DNA from: a virus
Strand: one strand, 5' to 3'
DNA length: 35,377 bases
Virus record (IMG/VR): IMGVR_UViG_3300022745_000103
Location: 1-35,377 of that record
This document shows, piece after piece, positions 15,047 to 22,678 of this stretch. The first letter of the stretch is position 1. The number at the start of each line of letters is the position of its first letter. Position numbers and translations under genes: made by a program. The notes beneath the pieces were generated by a model. That model ran no database searches, was not told the DNA's origin, and saw only the letters and a program-made list of their open reading frames with translations.

Positions 15047-17479
15047 GTGGCGTTCGACGCGCATACCAACTTTGCCTACACAACGGTAGCGACCGCGCCC
15101 TCCCCGGCTTCGTCGGGGACGACGATGGTGCTGGCTGCCGGCACCGGGGCGCTGATGCCTGCGGTGCCGTTCAACTTGGTGGTGTGGGCGACCGGCGCGG
15201 CTCCGCTGTCGACCAACGCTGAGATTGTGCGCGTGACCGCCCTCAGCGGCGACAACATCACGGTCATGTCTCGTGCTCAGGAAGGCTCCTCCGCCCGGAG
15301 CATCCTGGGGGGCGACCAGGTCATGGCGGGTATCACCGTCAAGACGATCACCGACCTCGAGTCCGCGATGACCCTGGCAGCGGTGGTGCCCAACACGGCT
15401 CCTACGGCGGGGCAAGTGCTGGTGGGTAACGCCGGGGGTACCGCCTACGCGCCGGTAGCTATGTCCGGCGACGCCACGCTTGCCAGTACGGGAGCGATCT
15501 CGGTCACGAAGTCGGGCGGGGTTGCATTCGGTACGAATGCGTTTTTGTCTACCGCGTTCGTGCCGACGTCTACTACCGTCAATGGGCACGCGCTGTCGTC
15601 GAACGTGTCGGTTACGGCCTCTGATGTAGGGCTGGGCTCGGTTACGAACGACGCGCAAACCAAGGCGGCAATCGTCCCCAATACTGCTCCGACCTCTGGA
15701 CAAATCCTAGTCGGGAATGCTGGCGGGACGGCGTATGCACCTGTTGCCATGTCTGGCGATGGGACATTGGCAAGTACGGGTGCGATCACCGTCACCAAGA
15801 CAAATGGCACTGCATTCGCAGCAAGTGCAACCACAGACACCACGAATGCCAGCAACATCAGTTCTGGGACTCTAGCGGCTGCGCGGGGAGGATCGGGTAC
15901 TGTCAGTGGAATCCTGAAGGCTAACGGCACAGGAACCGTTTCTGCTGCTGCTGCGGGGACGGACTATCTTGCTCCTCCTTCGGGAACCTCAATTCTGAAG
16001 GCCAATAGCGGTGGTGCCCTTGCCAACGCATCCGCCGGGGCTGATTACGTTGCTCCTGGCGCTGCTACGGGCTCAGGGCTCACGATGGCTACGTCGCGTC
16101 TCCTGGGCCGGTCTACTGCGAGCACGGGGGCGATTGAGGAAATCACCCTCGGGACAAATCTGAGCCTCAGTGGAACGACGCTGAATGCTGCGGGTGGTGG
16201 TTCTTCATCCGTGCCCATCGTTGCAAGCAGCAGCGCAGCAACGGTCACTTCGTCGGATGCCGGGAAACTGTTCAGGCAAACCGGCACCACTGCTGCGGCC
16301 CTTGCTGTCGGTATCACGCCGACCGCGGCTACCGCCGGCAATGGGTTCGCGTTCTACGTCGAGCACGCGGGCGGAGGCAGCAGCGCGGCCAACAAGGCCC
16401 TGGTGATCACGCCAACGACATCGACCATCGACGGACTGTCCTCGATCACGGTCTATCCCGGTGATCTGCGGATGATCGTCAGCGACGGCAGCAACTGGCA
16501 GAGCAAGCTCCTGCGCGGCGGCTACATCGAGGTGGCCTACTCCGACAGCCCGTTCACGCTGACCCACCCAAGTGGATTCACAAACGGGTTTGTGCTTGCG
16601 TTCGGTGCTGGAGGTAGCGGTGGCGGTGGTGTCGGGGGAGCAACTTCGACCGACAGACCCGGAGGACCGGGTGGTGGTGGTGGTGGTCAGGCGCGGCGCA
16701 ACGTAACACCATCGGATCTTGTGGCCGGGAGCACAACCACATGCACGATTGGGTTAGGAGCTACTGGCGGGAATGGTGGATCTAGCGCAAATGGATCTGT
16801 AGGCGCTACTGGCGGTAATACGACATTTGGCTCCATGCTGACCGCGTTTGGTGGTGGGGGTGGTGACAAAGGTACGTCCGGTTCTAATAGTCGAGGCGGA
16901 GGGGGTGGTGGCGCTACCGGAGCAGGATCAAACGGAGCCAGCGGCGGGGCGGGTGGCGCTTCGTATGTTTCTGGCCCTGCGGATAGTGCAAGCGCAAGCT
17001 GCCAATCAAACACGTTTTGCGGTGGTGGAGGCGGGCTGCAAAACGGGCCGGGCGGTGGCTCTGTTTACGGAGGTGGAGGCGGAGGCCGCTCAAGTACCGG
17101 AGGCGGCTCTTATCCTGGCGGGTGCTCTGGGTATGCCGCTGGCGGCGGAGGCGGAGGCGGAGCCCGAACTTCAAGCAATAACGGCCAAGCCGCTGCCGCT
17201 GGTGGGTCCACGGGGCTCAATGTCACTGGGTCGAGCGGCGGTGGCGGCGGTGCGGCTGGAAATGCATCAGCGGGCGGAAATGGGAGCACTCCAACTGACT
17301 TGAACATTGGAGGCTATGGCGGTGGTGGTGGCGACAGTAACAACGCTGGCACAGGGTACGCGGGCGGTAACGGAGGCTTCCCTGGCGGCGGTGGTGGTGG
17401 CGGTGGCGGTGGAACAACCACGGGCGGCAAGGGTGGCGACGGCGGCAACGGCTGCATCCGCTTCTGGTACTGGCCCTGA
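15047..17479 (+). CDS. Large tail-fibre-type protein with glycine-rich C-terminus
   Basis: An 810-residue putative host-recognition fibre. GTG 15047 is used, with GAGGAAG at 15034-15040. Residues 1-110 form a conserved-looking attachment domain (FAYTTVATAPSPASSGTTMV, VRVTALSGDNITVMSRAQEG). Residues about 114-340 are fibre-shaft repeats, including a 48-residue unit present twice (114-161 and 210-257) and a weaker ILKAN...DY(L/V)AP repeat. Residues about 505-805 are extremely Gly-rich, with runs of GGGGG separated by Ser/Thr/Asn and a terminal GCIRFWYWP. Such Gly-rich tips are known in phage adhesins that fold as polyglycine-type sandwiches. The middle of the gene is AT-richer, as if exchanged. 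Receptor binding is inferred, not shown. Confidence 0.8.
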   Translation: MAFDAHTNFAYTTVATAPSPASSGTTMVLAAGTGALMPAVPFNLVVWATGAAPLSTNAEIVRVTALSGDNITVMSRAQEGSSARSILGGDQVMAGITVKTITDLESAMTLAAVVPNTAPTAGQVLVGNAGGTAYAPVAMSGDATLASTGAISVTKSGGVAFGTNAFLSTAFVPTSTTVNGHALSSNVSVTASDVGLGSVTNDAQTKAAIVPNTAPTSGQILVGNAGGTAYAPVAMSGDGTLASTGAITVTKTNGTAFAASATTDTTNASNISSGTLAAARGGSGTVSGILKANGTGTVSAAAAGTDYLAPPSGTSILKANSGGALANASAGADYVAPGAATGSGLTMATSRLLGRSTASTGAIEEITLGTNLSLSGTTLNAAGGGSSSVPIVASSSAATVTSSDAGKLFRQTGTTAAALAVGITPTAATAGNGFAFYVEHAGGGSSAANKALVITPTTSTIDGLSSITVYPGDLRMIVSDGSNWQSKLLRGGYIEVAYSDSPFTLTHPSGFTNGFVLAFGAGGSGGGGVGGATSTDRPGGPGGGGGGQARRNVTPSDLVAGSTTTCTIGLGATGGNGGSSANGSVGATGGNTTFGSMLTAFGGGGGDKGTSGSNSRGGGGGGATGAGSNGASGGAGGASYVSGPADSASASCQSNTFCGGGGGLQNGPGGGSVYGGGGGGRSSTGGGSYPGGCSGYAAGGGGGGGARTSSNNGQAAAAGGSTGLNVTGSSGGGGGAAGNASAGGNGSTPTDLNIGGYGGGGGDSNNAGTGYAGGNGGFPGGGGGGGGGGTTTGGKGGDGGNGCIRFWYWP
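15386..15817 (+). repeat. Two 144-bp in-frame repeat units in the fibre gene
   Basis: The units at 15386-15529 and 15674-15817 each encode 48 residues starting VPNTAPT. They match at 41 of 48 amino acids, but only 13 of those 41 identical residues use the same codon. The protein repeat is therefore clear while the DNA repeat is weak. Confidence 0.9.
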
Positions 17480-17488
17480 AAGGACAAC

Positions 17489-17926
17489 ATGCCCACATAC
17501 GCACAGATCCGCAACGGCGTCGTCCTGGCGCATTTCACGACCGACCGACCGGCGTCTGACTTCTCGGACATCCAGCACGAACTGTACGAGGCTCCCGCTG
17601 ATGTGCAGGACGGCTGGGTGCTGCGCGAGGATGGCAGCATCGGACCCGAGATTCCGAGCGCCGAGCAGATCGCCGCAGACTACACCGCCCGCCTGGAAGC
17701 CCTGTACGACGCAAAGGCGCAAGAGCGTCGATACGACACTCGCTTCACCTGTGCGCTGCGTGCCGGATACGTCGGACCATTCCAAGCGGATGGAGTGGCT
17801 TTCGCTCAGTGGATGGATGCATCGAACGCCCACGGATACACCGTGATGGCAGCAGTCCAAGCGGGAGATCGCCCCCTCCCGACGTGGGAAGAACTGGCGG
17901 CAGAACTGCCTGCAGCACCGTGGTGA
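17489..17926 (+). CDS. Tail-fibre assembly-like protein
   Basis: A 145-residue protein directly behind the large fibre gene. It starts MPTYAQIRNGVVLAHFTTDR, followed by VQDGWVLREDGSIGPE. An acidic, helical middle follows (AEQIAADYTARLEALYDAKA), and the C-terminal part contains a basic helix and QWMDASNAHGY. The N-terminal pattern and the position immediately after a fibre gene are typical of DUF4376-type or fibre-assembly chaperone proteins, which help trimerise the fibre or stay attached to its tip. A role in folding the glycine-rich fibre is plausible. The assignment rests mainly on context. Confidence 0.6.
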   Translation: MPTYAQIRNGVVLAHFTTDRPASDFSDIQHELYEAPADVQDGWVLREDGSIGPEIPSAEQIAADYTARLEALYDAKAQERRYDTRFTCALRAGYVGPFQADGVAFAQWMDASNAHGYTVMAAVQAGDRPLPTWEELAAELPAAPW

Positions 17927-17953
17927 CGGATTCACCGAACAACAAGGACGGAC

Positions 17954-18193
17954 ATGACTGAAAACACCCGTGAACTGACTTTCGGCGAGCGCGCCGTTGG
18001 CCTGACCTTCAACCCGTCTGGTGATCAGACCGTGCAGCGCATCAAAGAGAAGTTTGCCGCCGTCATTGACGAGTGCAACGACCTGCGGGCCGTCTCGGAG
18101 GATCAAGAGGTCAAGCGCATGGCGTCCATCGCCATCACTGAGGCCCAGACGGCGCAGATGTGGGCGGTCAAGGCCGCAACGTGGCGGTTCTGA
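17954..18193 (+). CDS. Candidate Acb2/Tad1-hairpin-like anti-CBASS nucleotide sponge
   Basis: A 79-residue protein with AAGGA at 17944-17948 before its ATG. GERAVGLTFNPSGDQTVQRI is followed by a helical hairpin: KEKFAAVIDECNDLRAVSED and KRMASIAITEAQTAQMWAVK, ending AATWRF. I recognise this arrangement (a GLTFNPSG loop, then two helices with ITEAQTAQMWAVKA(A/T)W) as that of small phage proteins assigned to the Acb2/Tad1 hairpin group. Acb2 proteins bind cyclic di- and trinucleotides and thereby block CBASS effectors, and some relatives also bind Thoeris signals. This assignment is from memory of the family and could not be searched. If true, the gene would be an anti-defence factor expressed among late genes. 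Other possibilities include a small structural or regulatory protein. Confidence 0.6.
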   Translation: MTENTRELTFGERAVGLTFNPSGDQTVQRIKEKFAAVIDECNDLRAVSEDQEVKRMASIAITEAQTAQMWAVKAATWRF

Positions 18194-18194
18194 T

Positions 18195-18503
18195 GTGAAG
18201 CAACGCCTCGTCCTCCTGTTGCTGCTCATCCCGTGTGCGCTTGCTGCGTGCGCAGCGCTTATGCGCATGATTTATGCGGTGCTGGTTGCCCCGCCCCGGG
18301 CGTGGAAGATTGCCATGGCGTATGACCAGCTCTTCAATGCAGCGGCTAACGGGAATGAGGACGAGACGGTGTCGAGCCGTGCAGCGCGGGCAATGCTGGA
18401 GGGAAGGAAGTGGGGCTGCGTGCTGTGCCGCCTTCTCGACGTTCTTGACCCTGATCACTGCCTGAAGAACATCGAGCGGCGGTTCCTGAAGAAGGACAAC
18501 TGA
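18195..18503 (+). CDS. Small membrane or lipoprotein-like phage protein
   Basis: A 102-residue protein starting at GTG 18195, one base after the TGA of the previous gene. Residues 5-31 are strongly hydrophobic (LVLLLLLIPCALAAC, then ALMRMIYAVLV), and L16-A17-A18-C19 fits a lipobox, so it could be either a lipoprotein or a simple N-terminal anchor. The soluble part contains WKIAMAYDQLFNAAANGNED and ETVSSRAARAMLEGRKWGCV, ending with two Cys and LDPDHC. The NEDETVSSRAAR block is a pattern I associate with phage inner-membrane proteins. It has no lysis motif and the lysis cassette lies far downstream. A longer open frame starting at 18021 overlaps the previous gene out of frame and was rejected. 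Confidence 0.7.
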   Translation: MKQRLVLLLLLIPCALAACAALMRMIYAVLVAPPRAWKIAMAYDQLFNAAANGNEDETVSSRAARAMLEGRKWGCVLCRLLDVLDPDHCLKNIERRFLKKDN

Positions 18504-18631
18504 TGTTCGGCGGCTCATACTTTGCGGGCATCTACTTCGCGGACCACTGGTTCGGGGAACACAGCGGCGGAGGCGGCGGAGGGTATCCGGCTGCGGTCTA
18601 TTGGCTTTTGCTTATTGAAGACGACGACTGA
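18503..18631 (+). CDS. Small aromatic phage protein, 42 residues
   Basis: ATG 18503 overlaps the preceding TGA (TGATG). The product starts MFGGSYFAGIYFADHWFGEH, continues with a Gly run and GYPAAVYWLLLIEDDD, and stops at 18629-18631. Tiny proteins beginning with repeats of G-x-Y-F are frequent beside phage fibre and internal-protein genes. Their function is unknown. It is coupled to the previous gene and probably translated. Confidence 0.6.
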   Translation: MFGGSYFAGIYFADHWFGEHSGGGGGGYPAAVYWLLLIEDDD

Positions 18632-18641
18632 GGACAAGACC

Positions 18642-19112
18642 ATGGGCAAGACTCTCAAGTACGGTGAATTCGACTTCGGCCCCTCCAAGACCTACGTCAG
18701 CGGCTACTGCCGGGGCGGCACGATCAAGAAGGCTGCAGGCGGGCGAGTGACGGAGAAGGCGACCGGCGAGGTCTACCCGAGCCGCAAGGAGATGGTGAAG
18801 CACGAGGCGGAAGAGACCCCCACGATGCAGCGCCGCGAGGATGTGCAGAAGTACCAGGTGCAAGCCCCCGTTCGCCCGTCCCGACCCGCCATGCGCCGCG
18901 CGGTGCCGGTTGCCCCCGCCGGACCGATGATCACCATGAAGAAGGGCGGTGCGGTCTCGGCGGCAGGCGCTTACAAGGTGCCCAAGGTGATGAACGAATT
19001 CAAGGCGGGCGAGCTGCACTCGGGCAGTAAGAGCGGGCCGACCGTGACCAACCCCAAGCAGGCGGTCGCCATCGCCCTGAGCGAAGCCCGCGCCGCCGCC
19101 AAGCGGCGCTAA
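18642..19112 (+). CDS. DUF6496-like small virion-associated protein
   Basis: A 156-residue basic protein. Although an in-frame ATG lies at 18522, that stretch overlaps the 42-residue gene, and ATG 18642, preceded by GAGGACAAG, starts the conserved part. Near the N-terminus, GYCRGGTIKKAAGGRVTEKA occupies residues 21-40. The centre is Pro/Arg-rich, followed by MKKGGAVSAAG. The C-terminal KVMNEFKAGELHSGSKSGPT and NPKQAVAIALSEARAAAKRR match the DUF6496-type end found in many phage small proteins. The ARGG-like segments recur in the internal virion proteins, so packaging in the particle is possible. Biochemical role unknown. Confidence 0.7.
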   Translation: MGKTLKYGEFDFGPSKTYVSGYCRGGTIKKAAGGRVTEKATGEVYPSRKEMVKHEAEETPTMQRREDVQKYQVQAPVRPSRPAMRRAVPVAPAGPMITMKKGGAVSAAGAYKVPKVMNEFKAGELHSGSKSGPTVTNPKQAVAIALSEARAAAKRR

Positions 19113-19113
19113 G

Positions 19114-19142
19114 TTGTCTGGCGACGCACGCGAGGTTATAAT
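19114..19142 (+). promoter_or_regulatory. Sigma70-type promoter before the first adaptor gene
   Basis: TTGTCT at 19114-19119 and TATAAT at 19137-19142 are 17 nt apart, right after the stop of the DUF6496-like gene. The 57-nt leader to the ATG at 19200 contains a short imperfect hairpin (GCGAGCTG with CAGCTTCGC, around 19153-19173). Confidence 0.82.
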
Positions 19143-19199
19143 TCCACACGCGGGCGAGCTGTAGCAGCTTCGCCATTCTAGCAACCTGTTGAGGCATGA

Positions 19200-20183
19200 A
19201 TGGCGACATCCGGCACCGTTAGCGAGACCACATTCAACACCCTGAAGGTCATTGACCATGCCTTCAGGCGCTGCCGTCTTCCTGCGCAGGCGATCACCGC
19301 CGAGATGCACTCCTACGCCAAGGATGCGCTCTACTTGCTGCTGTCGGACTTGGCTAACGGGAAGCCTCCGTCTTGGTGCATCGAGCGTCAGGTCTATCCG
19401 ATGTATCAGAACCAGCCGATCGTCACGCTGGACGTAGGGACGGTGGGGCTGCTGAACGTCAACTACCTGCAGCTGCAGGAGCTCACGGGCACGGCGACGG
19501 TATCCACGACCACCAACAAGACCTACGACCTGGAAAGCGCATCCTCCGTCAACTCCGTCGGCATCAAGTGGTCCGGGTACTCGGTTACGTTGACGTTCCA
19601 GACCTCGGACGATGCGATCGTCTGGACCACGGTCGGCACGCAGACCACGCTGGCCTCCTCTGGCGAGTGGACGTGGATGGACATCTCCGGGGCGCTCCCC
19701 GCCCGGTACTTCCGCATTACCTCCACCTCCGCACAGAGCGTGGAGCAGTATTACCTGGGCACCCTGCCGCAAGAGGTACCGCTCGGACAGTTGAACCTGG
19801 ACAGCTACGCAGCGCAGAGCAACAAGGTGTTCCCCGGGCGACCGGTGAGTTACTACTTCAAGCGCGACCGCCTGAACCCGCTGCTGTACTTGTGGCCTGC
19901 GCCTTGGGCAGCGTCTGAGACTGCGCAGCTCGTCGTCTGGCGTCACCGACACGTGATGGACGTCGGCACGCTGGCGCAGGAGGTCGAGGTGCCGCAACGG
20001 TGGATGGAGGCGATCGTCAACTCCCTGGCCGCGCGGATGGCGATGGAGACCCCGTCGGTGGACGTCAACCTCATCCCCATGCTGGAGGCGCGGGCCGCTG
20101 CCTCCATGTCCCAGGCGCGGGACGGGGACAATGACGGCAGCTCCACCTTCATCCAGCCTCGGATCTCTGCATACACGCGGTAA
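19200..20183 (+). CDS. Head-to-tail adaptor-like protein with inserted discoidin-like domain
   Basis: A 327-residue protein with an unusual composite layout. Residues 1-85 (TFNTLKVIDHAFRRCRLPAQ, MHSYAKDALYLLLSDLANGK) and about 195-327 (FPGRPVSYYFKRDRLNPLLY then LWPAPW, LAQEVEVPQRWMEAIVNSLA, ISAYTR) resemble podovirus head-tail connector and adaptor proteins such as those of SU10-like or T7 gp11-like type. Between them, about 86-194, lies a beta-rich domain with LESASSVNSVGIKWSGYSVT, SSGEWTWMDISGALPARYFR and ITSTSAQ, which matches the F5/8 type C (discoidin) carbohydrate-binding pattern. It would thus be a connector with a surface-exposed domain, perhaps decorating the tail knob or aiding host binding. 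A weak GAGG precedes ATG 19200. It is the first gene after the 19114 promoter. Confidence 0.72.
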   Translation: MATSGTVSETTFNTLKVIDHAFRRCRLPAQAITAEMHSYAKDALYLLLSDLANGKPPSWCIERQVYPMYQNQPIVTLDVGTVGLLNVNYLQLQELTGTATVSTTTNKTYDLESASSVNSVGIKWSGYSVTLTFQTSDDAIVWTTVGTQTTLASSGEWTWMDISGALPARYFRITSTSAQSVEQYYLGTLPQEVPLGQLNLDSYAAQSNKVFPGRPVSYYFKRDRLNPLLYLWPAPWAASETAQLVVWRHRHVMDVGTLAQEVEVPQRWMEAIVNSLAARMAMETPSVDVNLIPMLEARAAASMSQARDGDNDGSSTFIQPRISAYTR

Positions 20184-20188
20184 CGCTC

Positions 20189-20497
20189 ATGTCTACGTTC
20201 CTTGACACCAGTAGTGACGCAACGTGTGGTGTTGGTATTTGCGCCCGCTGTTCGCGTAAGTTTCCGCTGGGTGAGTTGATGCAAGACCCCAACTACCCCA
20301 ACCTCATGGTCTGCCGCGATGACAGCGACGACTACGACCCCTACAGGCTCGCGCCCCGGGCTCCGGACCAGATCGTGCTGCCGTTTGTCCGCCCTGACAC
20401 CAACGTGGCCGTGGACCCGGGGGTGACCCTGTCGCCCAACGGCACCCAAGTAGAGAAAGACGCAACGGGTCAGCCGGTGCTGTTCCTGTTTGATTGA
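20189..20497 (+). CDS. Small Cys-containing phage protein
   Basis: A 102-residue protein starting 5 nt after the adaptor stop, with no strong ribosome binding site. CGVGICARCSRKFPLGELMQ and, after DPNYPNL, MVCRDDSDDYDPYRLAPR carry a C-x4-C-x2-C and a later Cys, suggesting a zinc ribbon. The second half (LPFVRPDTNVAVDPGVTLSP) is Pro/Val-rich and beta-like. I recognise the CxxCxxxF...C...D-x-YDPYR type as a small recurrent phage protein beside adaptor and fibre genes. Function unknown. Confidence 0.7.
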   Translation: MSTFLDTSSDATCGVGICARCSRKFPLGELMQDPNYPNLMVCRDDSDDYDPYRLAPRAPDQIVLPFVRPDTNVAVDPGVTLSPNGTQVEKDATGQPVLFLFD

Positions 20498-20513
20498 CAC
20501 GGAAGAGTAACAC

Positions 20514-21455
20514 ATGGCTGCAACCAACTACACCCCCATTCAGCTGTACCGCAGCGCCACGGCTGCGGCCACTCCCTCGGCGGGTAACCTAGCCTATGGC
20601 GAGCTCGCAATCAACTACGACGACGGCAAGCTGTACTACAAGGCGACGGGCGGCACCGTCAAGCTGATTGCAGCCAACGTCATGCCGGTGGCGAACGGGG
20701 GCACCGGGGCGTCCTCGGCCAGCATTACCGCGTTCAACAACATCACCGGGTACACGGCCAGCGGTGCAACCGGAACGACGAGCACAAACCTGGTGTTCAG
20801 CACGAGCCCGACCCTCGTCACCCCGAACCTAGGCACCCCTTCCGCCCTGACGCTGACCAACGCGACCGGGCTCCCGCTGTCAACCGGGGTCACGGGCAAC
20901 CTGCCGGTCACGAACCTGAACAGCGGAACCAGCGCCTCGTCCTCGACGTTCTGGCGCGGAGACGGCACCTGGGCGACGCCTTCCACGGGGGTCAGCCTGT
21001 CCGCCGACAACACCTGGACCGGGGTTCAGTCGTTCACGGGTTCCACCAGCAAGCTGGCTGCGATCCTGGCGAACGCGGCGGAGACCTGTACCGTCTCTGC
21101 TACTGCCGCAACGGGCACCATCGACTACGATGTGACCACTCAATCCGTCTTGTACTACACCAGCAACGCGGCGGCCAATTGGACGCTCAACCTACGGGCG
21201 AGCAGCGGGACGTCACTGAACACCGCGATGAGCACCGGACAGTCGCTGACGGTCGCCTTCCTAGTGACCCAGGGCGGCACTGCCTACTACCAGTCGGCGC
21301 TGACTATCGATGGTAGCTCAGTTACCCCGAAGTGGCAGGGCGGAACAGCGCCCACGGCGGGCAACGCGAGCTCAGTGGATGCCTACGTGCTGACGGTGGT
21401 GAAGACCGGCTCCGCCGCCTTCACGGTGTTCGCCTCACAAACCCAGTTCAAGTAA
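20514..21455 (+). CDS. Tail-fibre-type protein
   Basis: A 313-residue, Ser/Thr/Ala/Gly-rich protein with phage-fibre signatures. [20 protein letters not shown] is the adhesin-like N-terminal block seen in many virion appendages, and [20 protein letters not shown] contains the NGGTGA motif common to fibre shafts. [35 protein letters not shown] and a C-terminal [20 protein letters not shown] form the distal beta-rich region. GGAAGAGT lies just before the ATG. It lies between the adaptor and the second glycine-rich protein. Receptor cannot be inferred. Confidence 0.75.
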   Translation: MAATNYTPIQLYRSATAAATPSAGNLAYGELAINYDDGKLYYKATGGTVKLIAANVMPVANGGTGASSASITAFNNITGYTASGATGTTSTNLVFSTSPTLVTPNLGTPSALTLTNATGLPLSTGVTGNLPVTNLNSGTSASSSTFWRGDGTWATPSTGVSLSADNTWTGVQSFTGSTSKLAAILANAAETCTVSATAATGTIDYDVTTQSVLYYTSNAAANWTLNLRASSGTSLNTAMSTGQSLTVAFLVTQGGTAYYQSALTIDGSSVTPKWQGGTAPTAGNASSVDAYVLTVVKTGSAAFTVFASQTQFK

Positions 21456-21456
21456 G

Positions 21457-22284
21457 ATGCCCACCCCGATCACATTCGGCGCTGCGTCGGCTCGGGGGCT
21501 GGGGTTTACGGCCAGAACCGTCGCCATAGGTCAACAGGCTTACACGACCGCAGGCACATATTCATGGGTCGCTCCTGCCGGGGTAACCTCAGTAAGCGTG
21601 GTTTGTGTTGGTGCGGGGCAGGGCGCTCAGAATACGAATGCTGCTGGCAAAGGCGGTGATCTCAGATACATCACTTCCTATGCCGTCACACCAGGAAGCA
21701 CCTACACAGTTGTGGTCGGGGCGGCTTCTTCTACCACCTCAACAGACGCTTTCTCTTCATTCAACGGAACTACGTTGCGGGCGGCGGGGGGTAACAAGTC
21801 TACCGCAAGCACTTCAATCGCAGGGGCGGTAGGCGGCGGGAATGGTTCAAACAACAACCGCGCTAATGGGGGTGGTGGAGGCGCTGGTGGATATTCGGGC
21901 AATGGGGGTGACGGTCAATTCTCAGGCGGTACCGGAGGCTCGGCTGGTTCTGGTGGTGCGGGTGGTGGTGGCGGTGGTGGCGCTTTCGGGGTAACCGGAG
22001 GTGGTGGGGGCGGAGGTGTCGGCATTCTGGGCGCGGGCTCTAGCGGCGCACAAGGCTCTTACAACAGTGGCTCCGGAGCCACCGGAGGTGGCGGCGGTTC
22101 TTCCGGCTCCTCTGGTTCTGCAAATGATGGTAGCGGCTCAGGTGCGGCAGGCGGAAACTACGGCGGCGGTGCGGGGGGCAGTTATGACTCCAGCGGCACT
22201 GCGGCGTTGCCCGGAGGAGGAGCCGTTCGCATCATCTGGGGTCCGAATCGTGCTTACCCCTCCACCAACACGGCAGACATGTAA
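21457..22284 (+). CDS. Glycine-rich appendage or tip protein
   Basis: A 275-residue protein starting one base after the preceding TAA. The N-terminus (GAASARGLGFTARTVAIGQQ, YTTAGTYSWVAPAGVTSVSV then VCVGAGQGAQ) and C-terminus (GGGAVRIIWGPNRAYPSTNT) bracket a Gly/Ser/Asn-rich region at about residues 115-250. The final GAVRIIWGPxRxYPSTNT is a recurrent end of glycine-rich phage tail proteins. It may act as a second, smaller adhesin tip beside the 810-residue fibre, and perhaps caps the fibre encoded just upstream. A chaperone or glue role is also possible. Confidence 0.72.
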   Translation: MPTPITFGAASARGLGFTARTVAIGQQAYTTAGTYSWVAPAGVTSVSVVCVGAGQGAQNTNAAGKGGDLRYITSYAVTPGSTYTVVVGAASSTTSTDAFSSFNGTTLRAAGGNKSTASTSIAGAVGGGNGSNNNRANGGGGGAGGYSGNGGDGQFSGGTGGSAGSGGAGGGGGGGAFGVTGGGGGGGVGILGAGSSGAQGSYNSGSGATGGGGGSSGSSGSANDGSGSGAAGGNYGGGAGGSYDSSGTAALPGGGAVRIIWGPNRAYPSTNTADM

Positions 22285-22297
22285 TGGAAAACTCTAC

Positions 22298-22319
22298 AGG
22301 TCGAAGCCGACTTCGACCT
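22298..22319 (+). promoter_or_regulatory. Perfect 9-bp stem-loop before the lysis genes
   Basis: AGGTCGAAG (22298-22306) and CTTCGACCT (22311-22319) form a 9-bp stem with the tetraloop CCGA. It lies in the 57-nt gap between the glycine-rich gene and the first lysis gene. No T-tract follows (AAATCAGC), so it is more likely an RNA-stability, processing or translational-control element than a terminator. Confidence 0.7.
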
Positions 22320-22341
22320 AAATCAGCAACAGGGAGTCAGG

Positions 22342-22668
22342 ATGGTACAAAAAGAAGAATCCATCACAAATCACAGGCACGAGGAGCTGCTCATGCGGCT
22401 GATATCGGACATCAAAGAGCTACAAGATGCATTCCCCAGAGACAGCGACGGGAATCCTGACACTGGCGGCCACCGGCGCTATCACGAAGCTGCGATAGAG
22501 GCAATGCAAGCCCAGACTGAATTCTGGAAAGAGCTGCGCCTGGAGATAGCCAAGAAGGGGGCCTGGGGGTTGCTCATCCTCATCTGCGGGTTGATCTTGA
22601 CCGGCGCGGCTGCCAAGATGGGGCTCGCGGTCAAGGTCGGCGCGGCCACCCTACCCATCGTCAAGTGA
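22342..22668 (+). CDS. One-TM lysis-cassette protein (possible holin partner)
   Basis: A 108-residue protein with AGGGAG at 22331-22336. The first 70 residues are polar and helical (MVQKEESITNHRHEELLMRL, TEFWKELRLEIAKKG), and residues about 73-93 (GAWGLLILICGLILTGAA) form a single membrane segment, followed by a short Ala/Val/Lys tail. The orientation would put the long domain on one side of the inner membrane, unlike a typical N-anchored inner spanin. Adjacency to a holin and lysozyme suggests it is a holin, antiholin or pinholin-type component. The exact role is uncertain. Confidence 0.6.
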   Translation: MVQKEESITNHRHEELLMRLISDIKELQDAFPRDSDGNPDTGGHRRYHEAAIEAMQAQTEFWKELRLEIAKKGAWGLLILICGLILTGAAAKMGLAVKVGAATLPIVK

Positions 22669-22678
22669 GGTAATCAAC

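Noticed and set aside
18021-18503. A 160-residue reading of the membrane-protein frame from ATG 18021
   Set aside because: Its first 58 codons overlap the Acb2-like gene out of frame and have no ribosome binding site; GTG 18195, one base after the previous stop, starts the hydrophobic segment expected for this protein.
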